Made by a program: the position numbers and the translations under genes. A stretch of 64,000 nt of DNA from an uncultured Chitinophaga sp. GTDB lineage: Bacteria > Bacteroidota > Bacteroidia > Chitinophagales > Chitinophagaceae. Location of the stretch: contig NZ_CAMLHC010000009.1 of assembly GCF_946479755.1 (NCBI RefSeq), positions 186,001 to 250,000 on the forward strand, read 5' to 3'. The stretch's first letter is position 1, and each line of letters begins with the position of its first letter. Positions 59,047-64,000 of the stretch are shown here, one piece after another. Below the pieces are notes generated by a model. The model worked only from the letters and a program-made list of their open reading frames with translations. It searched no databases and had not been told where the DNA came from.

Positions 59047-60408
59047 ATGCAACGTATCAGAAGGCTCACCGGCATGGCTTCCATGGTAGGGCTGCTCGCG
59101 CTGGCCGTCAACGTCGGCGCCCAGACCGTCTCCCAGGAGCCTGTCCGCCTGTCGGCCCGGGAAGCAGTGGACTATGCCCTGGCTAACCAGTCGGCGGTAA
59201 AAACAGCCAGACTCGATGAACTGATCCAGCTGGCCAAAAATAAAGAAGTCAGCGGCCTGGCACTCCCCACTATCACCGGTACCGGTCAGTATCAGTACAA
59301 CCCGATCGTCCAGAAACAAATGTTCAGTGTGGGCAATTTCATGCCAGGGGCGCCCAAAGACTCCTTTGCCGTCATCAGCTTCCAGCTCCCCCAAAACCTC
59401 ATGGGCGAAGTAAGGCTCACACAGACCCTCTTCGATCCCAGCGTACTGGTAGCCCTCCAGGCCCGTAAAACCCTGGAAGACCTGGTCTCAAAAAATGTGG
59501 CCAAATCACAGATAGACGTTAAAGCCAACGTCTACAAAGCCTATTATAATGTACTGTCAGCCCGTAAAGCACTGGCTATCCTGACCAACAACATCAATAC
59601 ACTCGAAAAACTGCTCAACGATACCAAAGAAATTAATAAAAACGGCCTCGTCGAAAAACTGGACGTAGACCGCCTCGTAGTACAGTACACCAACCTCCAG
59701 ACAGAACAGACAAAACTCCGTAACCTCGTGGAAATAGGCGTGGCTGCACTCAAATACCAGATGGGCATGCCGCTGAAACAACCGGTAGAGCTCACCGATA
59801 CCCTGTCCACCGAAAGGATCGCCGAAAGCATCCCCGATATGGACAAATTCGACTACTCCCAACGCGTCGAATACCAGTTGCTCGAAACACAAAAGAAAGC
59901 CAACGAATACGACCTGAAAAGATATAAACTGAAAGGCCTGCCTTCCCTGCAGCTGTTCGCCGCTACAGGCGCACTCCGCGGAAGTGACAAGTTCGACTAC
60001 CTCAAAAGCCAGATGTGGTACGGCTACCTCAACACCGGCCTTAACCTCTCTGTGCCCATCTTCAGCGGTATGCAACGCAGAAGACAGGTAGACCAGGCCC
60101 TGCTGGCGGTAAAGAAAAGCGAAGTGGCCATCGAAAATGCCAAGCTGGGCATCGACCTCGAAAGAGAACAATCCGCTTCCACCTTCCGCAACAACGTACT
60201 GAGCCTGCAGGCGCAGGAAAAAAATATGCAGCTCGCAGAAGACGTACACAACACCACCCAGATCAAATACCGCGAAGGCGTGGGCTCCAGCCTGGAAATG
60301 ACGACAGCCGAAAATGACCTGCTCACCGCCCAGAACAATTATTTCACCGCACTGTACAACGCCATCGTTGCCAGGATAGACCTGCTCAAAGCTTATGGCA
60401 AACTATAG
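59047..60408 (+). CDS. TolC-family outer membrane efflux protein
   Basis: This 453-residue protein has a signal peptide (MQRIRRLTGMASMVGLLALA, cleavage near VGAQT) and two efflux-protein repeats. The first has VRLSAREAVDYALANQSAVK and QTLFDPSVLVALQARK; the second has VDQALLAVKKSEVAIENAKL and YREGVGSSLEMTTAENDLL. It forms the outer-membrane channel for the RND pump encoded downstream. It is three bases after the TetR gene and 37 before the adaptor gene. Confidence 0.94.
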   Translation: MQRIRRLTGMASMVGLLALAVNVGAQTVSQEPVRLSAREAVDYALANQSAVKTARLDELIQLAKNKEVSGLALPTITGTGQYQYNPIVQKQMFSVGNFMPGAPKDSFAVISFQLPQNLMGEVRLTQTLFDPSVLVALQARKTLEDLVSKNVAKSQIDVKANVYKAYYNVLSARKALAILTNNINTLEKLLNDTKEINKNGLVEKLDVDRLVVQYTNLQTEQTKLRNLVEIGVAALKYQMGMPLKQPVELTDTLSTERIAESIPDMDKFDYSQRVEYQLLETQKKANEYDLKRYKLKGLPSLQLFAATGALRGSDKFDYLKSQMWYGYLNTGLNLSVPIFSGMQRRRQVDQALLAVKKSEVAIENAKLGIDLEREQSASTFRNNVLSLQAQEKNMQLAEDVHNTTQIKYREGVGSSLEMTTAENDLLTAQNNYFTALYNAIVARIDLLKAYGKL

Positions 60409-60445
60409 TGCAAAACCTTTTCAATCACCTATCACTACTAGCTAT

Positions 60446-61555
60446 ATGAATAAAAGATATCTTTTCATGGTCCCGGTGCTCGCTGTCGTAATAGCTGCCT
60501 GCGGCGGCGGTGGCAACAAAGCAGAACAACTGGAAAAACTGAAAAAGGAGAGAGCGGCCCTCGATACCAAAATCGCCGACCTCGAGAAAGAAGTTGGCAA
60601 GAAAGATACAGTAGCCAGGATGAAAGATGTAACCGTGTCTGAAGTAAGAGACACCGTGTTCGAACATTATATCGACGTACAGGGAAGCGTGGACGCCCGC
60701 GAAAACGTAAACGTGTCCGCCCGCACTATGGGCGTTATCACCGCCATCTACGTGAAAGAAGGCCAGCAGGTAAGCAAAGGCCAGACACTGGCACAGGTAG
60801 ACGACCAGGTGCTGAAAGCCAATGTGGCCGAACTGCGCACCCAGATGGACCTGGCCAACACCCTCTTCGAAAAACAGAAAAACCTCTGGTCACAGAAAAT
60901 AGGATCCGAAGTACAGTACCTCAACGCTAAAAACCAGAAGGAATCACTGGAAAGGAAAATGGCCACCCTGCAGGACCAGCTGGCCCAGACCCGCATCATC
61001 GCCCCCATCAGCGGCACCGTGGACGCGGTGATCGCTAAAGTAGGCGATAACGCAACTCCCGGCAATCCTACGTTCCGCGTGGTGAACGCCAACAACCTGA
61101 AAGTGACCGCCAACGTAGCGGAAGCATATGCCGGCCTCCTGAAAACAGGGGACCGCGTTATCCTCTCTTTCCCGGATATCAACCGCGAGATAAAAACAAA
61201 TATCTCCTTCGCTTCCCGGACCATCGATCCGCTCAGCCGCACCATCAAAATTGAAGTGCCGCTGAAACCCGATGCCGCACTGCGTCCTAACATGATTGCG
61301 CATATTAAAATTGTGGACTACTCCACCAATAACGCTGTCGTAATTCCGGTAAACCTCATCCAGTACTCTTCCGGTAAACCCTTCGTGATGGTGGCTGCAT
61401 CCAAAAACGGACAGCTGGCCTCCCTGCGCAGGACCGTCGAAGTGGGACGCACCTATAACGATAAGGCTGAAATCAAAGACGGCCTGAAAGCCGGTGATAA
61501 AATCATCACCACCGGTTATCAGGGCCTCAATGATAATGACCTGATCAAACTGTAA
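60446..61555 (+). CDS. RND efflux periplasmic adaptor lipoprotein
   Basis: The start at 60446 (MNKRYLFMVPVLAVVIAACG) gives a lipobox at Cys19; the frame opens 17 codons upstream. The 369-residue protein has a short coiled-coil after the anchor (KAEQLEKLKKERAALDTKIA) and lipoyl halves (NVSARTMGVITAIYVKEGQQ and ARTRIIAPISGTV-like). It also has a hairpin (about 110-150), and beta-barrel and membrane-proximal domains. It couples the pump to TolC. Confidence 0.94.
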   Translation: MNKRYLFMVPVLAVVIAACGGGGNKAEQLEKLKKERAALDTKIADLEKEVGKKDTVARMKDVTVSEVRDTVFEHYIDVQGSVDARENVNVSARTMGVITAIYVKEGQQVSKGQTLAQVDDQVLKANVAELRTQMDLANTLFEKQKNLWSQKIGSEVQYLNAKNQKESLERKMATLQDQLAQTRIIAPISGTVDAVIAKVGDNATPGNPTFRVVNANNLKVTANVAEAYAGLLKTGDRVILSFPDINREIKTNISFASRTIDPLSRTIKIEVPLKPDAALRPNMIAHIKIVDYSTNNAVVIPVNLIQYSSGKPFVMVAASKNGQLASLRRTVEVGRTYNDKAEIKDGLKAGDKIITTGYQGLNDNDLIKL

Positions 61556-61585
61556 TGCTGACCACTAACAGCCAAAACCAAGTTT

Positions 61586-64000
61586 ATGCAAGACAATCTC
61601 CATAAAGAATTTAAACCCACCAGCTGGTCGATTGATAATAAGGTGAGCATCTATGTGGCCACCATTATCATTGCGCTGGCGGGTATATTTTCCTATATCA
61701 ACCTGCCCAAGGAACAGTTCCCGGAAGTAGTGTTCCCGCAGTTCTATATCAACACCATCTATGCCGGCACTTCCCCGGAAGATATGGAAACACTGGTGAC
61801 AAAGCCCATTGAGAAACAGCTCAACGGTATCTCCGGCGTAAAGAAGATCAAAAGCACCTCTATGCAGGACTTCTCCGCCATCACCATCGAGTTCAACGCC
61901 AACGAAGACATCGAAGCGGCCCGCCAGCAGGTTAGAGAGAAAGTGGACGACGCGAAAAAAGACCTGCCGAAAGACCTGACACAGGAACCGCAGATCGTAA
62001 AAATCGACGTGTCCCAGATCCCCATCATGAACGTAAACCTCTCCGGTGATTTCGACCTGCAGACACTGAAACGTTATGCAGACGATATGAAAGACCGTAT
62101 CGAGGCGCTCAATGAAATCACCCGTGTAGACCTGGTAGGGGAGCTGGAAAGAGAGATACAGATCAATGTCGATAAATATAAAATGGATGCCGCCAGGATC
62201 GGTTTCGAAGATATCGTCGGCGCCATTCAGGGAGAGAACATCACCATCTCCGGCGGCCTGGTAACGATGGACGGCCAGAAACGTACCCTCAGCGTAAAAG
62301 GGGAATACAAAGACCCCTCGAAAATCGGTAACATCATCGTCCGCGGCCAGTCCGGCGCCACCGTTTACCTGAAAGACGTAGCAGACGTGGTAGATGGTTT
62401 CCTCGAACAGGAAAGCTATGCCCGCCTCGCCGGTAAAAACGTAATCACCCTCAACGTCATCAAACAGAGCGGTAAAAACCTGATCGACGCCTCTGACAAG
62501 ATACAGGCTATCAAGGCAGACATGGAAGCCAACTACTTCCCGAAAGGGCTGCAGGTGACCATCACCGCCGATCAGTCCAAATCCACCCGCGTTACCCTGC
62601 ATGACCTGATCAATACCATCATCATCGGCTTCATCCTGGTAACCGTTATCCTCATGTTCTTCATGGGTGCGGTGAACGCCATCTTCGTGGCGCTGTCGGT
62701 GCCTATCTCCATGTTCATCGCCTTCCTGCTCATGCCGGTATATGGGTTCACCCTCAATATGATGGTGCTGTTCTCCTTCCTGCTGGCATTGGGTATCGTG
62801 GTGGATGACGCCATCGTGGTGATTGAAAACGTACACCGTATTTTTAATGAACGAAAAGACCTGGGTATAGTAAGAGCCGCCAAGATAGCGGCGGGAGAGG
62901 TGTTTTTGCCGGTATTGTCAGGAACCCTGACGGTGTTGGCACCTTTCGTACCGCTGTTATTCTGGCCCGGCGTTATCGGTAAGTTCATGTTCTACCTGCC
63001 GGTAACCCTCATCACCACGCTGGGAGCATCGCTGGTAGTGGCTTATATCATCAACCCGGTGTTTGCGGTGGACTTTATGGACCGCCATGAAGGGGAAGAT
63101 CATCCCAAACCGAAATTTGACCGTAAGTTTAAAATACTCACCGCCGTATTCGCGGTGATCGCATTGCTGGGATATGTTAACGGCAGCGTGGGCGTAGGCA
63201 ACTTTGTGATCTTCGCTTACCTGATGATCGCACTGGAACGCTTCTGGCTGGGCGGCGTGGCCCGCCACTTCCAGCACACTTTCTGGCCTAAAGTACAGGA
63301 ACGCTACAAGCATATTCTGAAATGGTGCCTCGTGGGCTGGCGCCCGGTATGGATCCTGGTGGCGACTTTTGCGCTACTGATCTTCAGTATCATCCTCACC
63401 GGCATCCGCAATCCGAAAGTGGTGTTTTTCCCGCAGGCAGATCCGAACTTTATCTACACCTACATAGAGTTGCCCAATGGTACCGACCAGAAATACACCG
63501 ACTCCATCACCCATATTGTGGAAGACCGCATTGCGAAAGTAGTGGGCGCCAACAATCCTATCGTGGAGTCTATCATTTCCAACGTGGCCAAAGGCGCCGG
63601 CGATCCATCGCAGATGGACATGAGCACCCAGCCGCAGAAAGGCAAGGTGACCGTGGCTTTCGTGGAATTCGGCGCCCGTAACGGACAGTCTACCGTGCAG
63701 TATCTCGACAGGATCCGTACCGCCGTAAAAGGCATCCCGGGCACTAATATTACCGTAGAGCAGGAGCAGGGCGGTCCTCCTACCGGTAAGCCCATCAACA
63801 TTGAAATCTCCGGTGACAATTTTGACGAACTGACCAGTTCTTCGTTCAGGCTTAAACGTTACCTCGATTCCCTGCGGGTAGACGGCGTGGAGGAGCTGAA
63901 AAGCGATTTCGAGGCCAACAAGCCGGAGATCGTAGTGAACATTGACCGGGAAAGGGCTAACAACGAGGGCATTTCCACCCGCCAGATCGGTGGCGCCCTG
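61586..64000 (+). CDS. RND efflux pump permease (AcrB/HAE1-like), incomplete at right edge
   Basis: The frame is open from the ATG at 61586 to the window end, giving the first 805 residues. The N-terminal helix (VSIYVATIIIALAGIFSYIN) is followed by a periplasmic porter domain starting PKEQFPEVVFPQFYINTIYA. The proton-relay helix GIVVDDAIVVIENVH carries the adjacent aspartates. Family length is about 1050, so about a quarter lies outside. It completes the TetR-TolC-adaptor-pump operon. Confidence 0.95.
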   Translation, partial: MQDNLHKEFKPTSWSIDNKVSIYVATIIIALAGIFSYINLPKEQFPEVVFPQFYINTIYAGTSPEDMETLVTKPIEKQLNGISGVKKIKSTSMQDFSAITIEFNANEDIEAARQQVREKVDDAKKDLPKDLTQEPQIVKIDVSQIPIMNVNLSGDFDLQTLKRYADDMKDRIEALNEITRVDLVGELEREIQINVDKYKMDAARIGFEDIVGAIQGENITISGGLVTMDGQKRTLSVKGEYKDPSKIGNIIVRGQSGATVYLKDVADVVDGFLEQESYARLAGKNVITLNVIKQSGKNLIDASDKIQAIKADMEANYFPKGLQVTITADQSKSTRVTLHDLINTIIIGFILVTVILMFFMGAVNAIFVALSVPISMFIAFLLMPVYGFTLNMMVLFSFLLALGIVVDDAIVVIENVHRIFNERKDLGIVRAAKIAAGEVFLPVLSGTLTVLAPFVPLLFWPGVIGKFMFYLPVTLITTLGASLVVAYIINPVFAVDFMDRHEGEDHPKPKFDRKFKILTAVFAVIALLGYVNGSVGVGNFVIFAYLMIALERFWLGGVARHFQHTFWPKVQERYKHILKWCLVGWRPVWILVATFALLIFSIILTGIRNPKVVFFPQADPNFIYTYIELPNGTDQKYTDSITHIVEDRIAKVVGANNPIVESIISNVAKGAGDPSQMDMSTQPQKGKVTVAFVEFGARNGQSTVQYLDRIRTAVKGIPGTNITVEQEQGGPPTGKPINIEISGDNFDELTSSSFRLKRYLDSLRVDGVEELKSDFEANKPEIVVNIDRERANNEGISTRQIGGAL

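Noticed and set aside
61565..62836. 423-codon frame on the minus strand
   Set aside because: It lies entirely opposite the RND pump gene, whose motifs are certain. It is a codon-bias shadow.

Overview
The window looks like chromosome of a Bacteroidota bacterium, most likely in Chitinophagaceae (Chitinophaga-like). This is inference from gene content and signals: SusC/SusD pairs, a CarboxypepD_reg-like protein, DUF5690, DUF983, DUF6580 and 2TM-domain proteins, a BtuB/BtuG-type cobalamin locus, and several TAnnTTTG -7 promoter elements typical of the phylum. Gene boundaries come from reading frames, and functions from recognised motifs. No database search was possible.

Layout. 1-511 is the N-terminus of a SusC-like receptor running off the left edge. 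512-1405 is a gene-poor gap. 1406-4459 holds an Imm26-like protein, a phage-tailspike-like beta-helix protein and tRNA-Arg(CCG). 4508-12143 has MarC, an XRE-cupin regulator, a SusC/SusD pair and a DUF5690 transporter-like protein. 12205-19507, all on the minus strand, has tatA and a cobalamin block: btuB, DUF6580 membrane protein, BtuG-like lipoprotein, cobU, cobT, cobS, cobC. 19610-24077 has a TPR protein, EamA and MFS exporters, a FadR-type regulator and a fatty-acid hydroxylase family protein. 24174-28104 has an S9 peptidase, an AraC regulator and a DUF983 protein. 28252-32817 is a TolC-MacA-MacB type efflux operon with separate ATPase and permease genes. 32916-45169 is a mix of small regulators and hypotheticals: AraC with an NTF2-like gene, SMI1/KNR4, AraC with DoxX, a CPA1 antiporter, lipoproteins, a 2'-5' RNA ligase-like protein and a GT2.

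45327-47612 is the most unusual stretch. A Coq4-like gene is followed by a 1.45 kb AT-rich insertion at the 3' end of tRNA-Arg(CCT). It is bounded by 23-bp direct copies of the tRNA end. Its only gene is a winged-helix Fic protein with a substituted Fic-motif histidine, and that gene is preceded by eight AGCT-centred sites phased at about two helical turns. No integrase lies inside it.

47669-58069 is mostly minus-strand housekeeping and metabolism: acyl-CoA ligase, YceI, PaaN-type dehydrogenase, TPR, DUF1015, serC, an S1/P1 nuclease-like protein and DUF502. 58432-64000 is a TetR-controlled TolC/RND efflux operon whose pump gene runs off the right edge.

Recurring non-coding themes are four AT-rich palindromic elements, each between the stop codon of one minus-strand gene and the start of the next; a 22-bp-spaced CTTAAC repeat shared by the SusCD and DUF5690 promoters; and a tRNA-Arg flanking module present twice.
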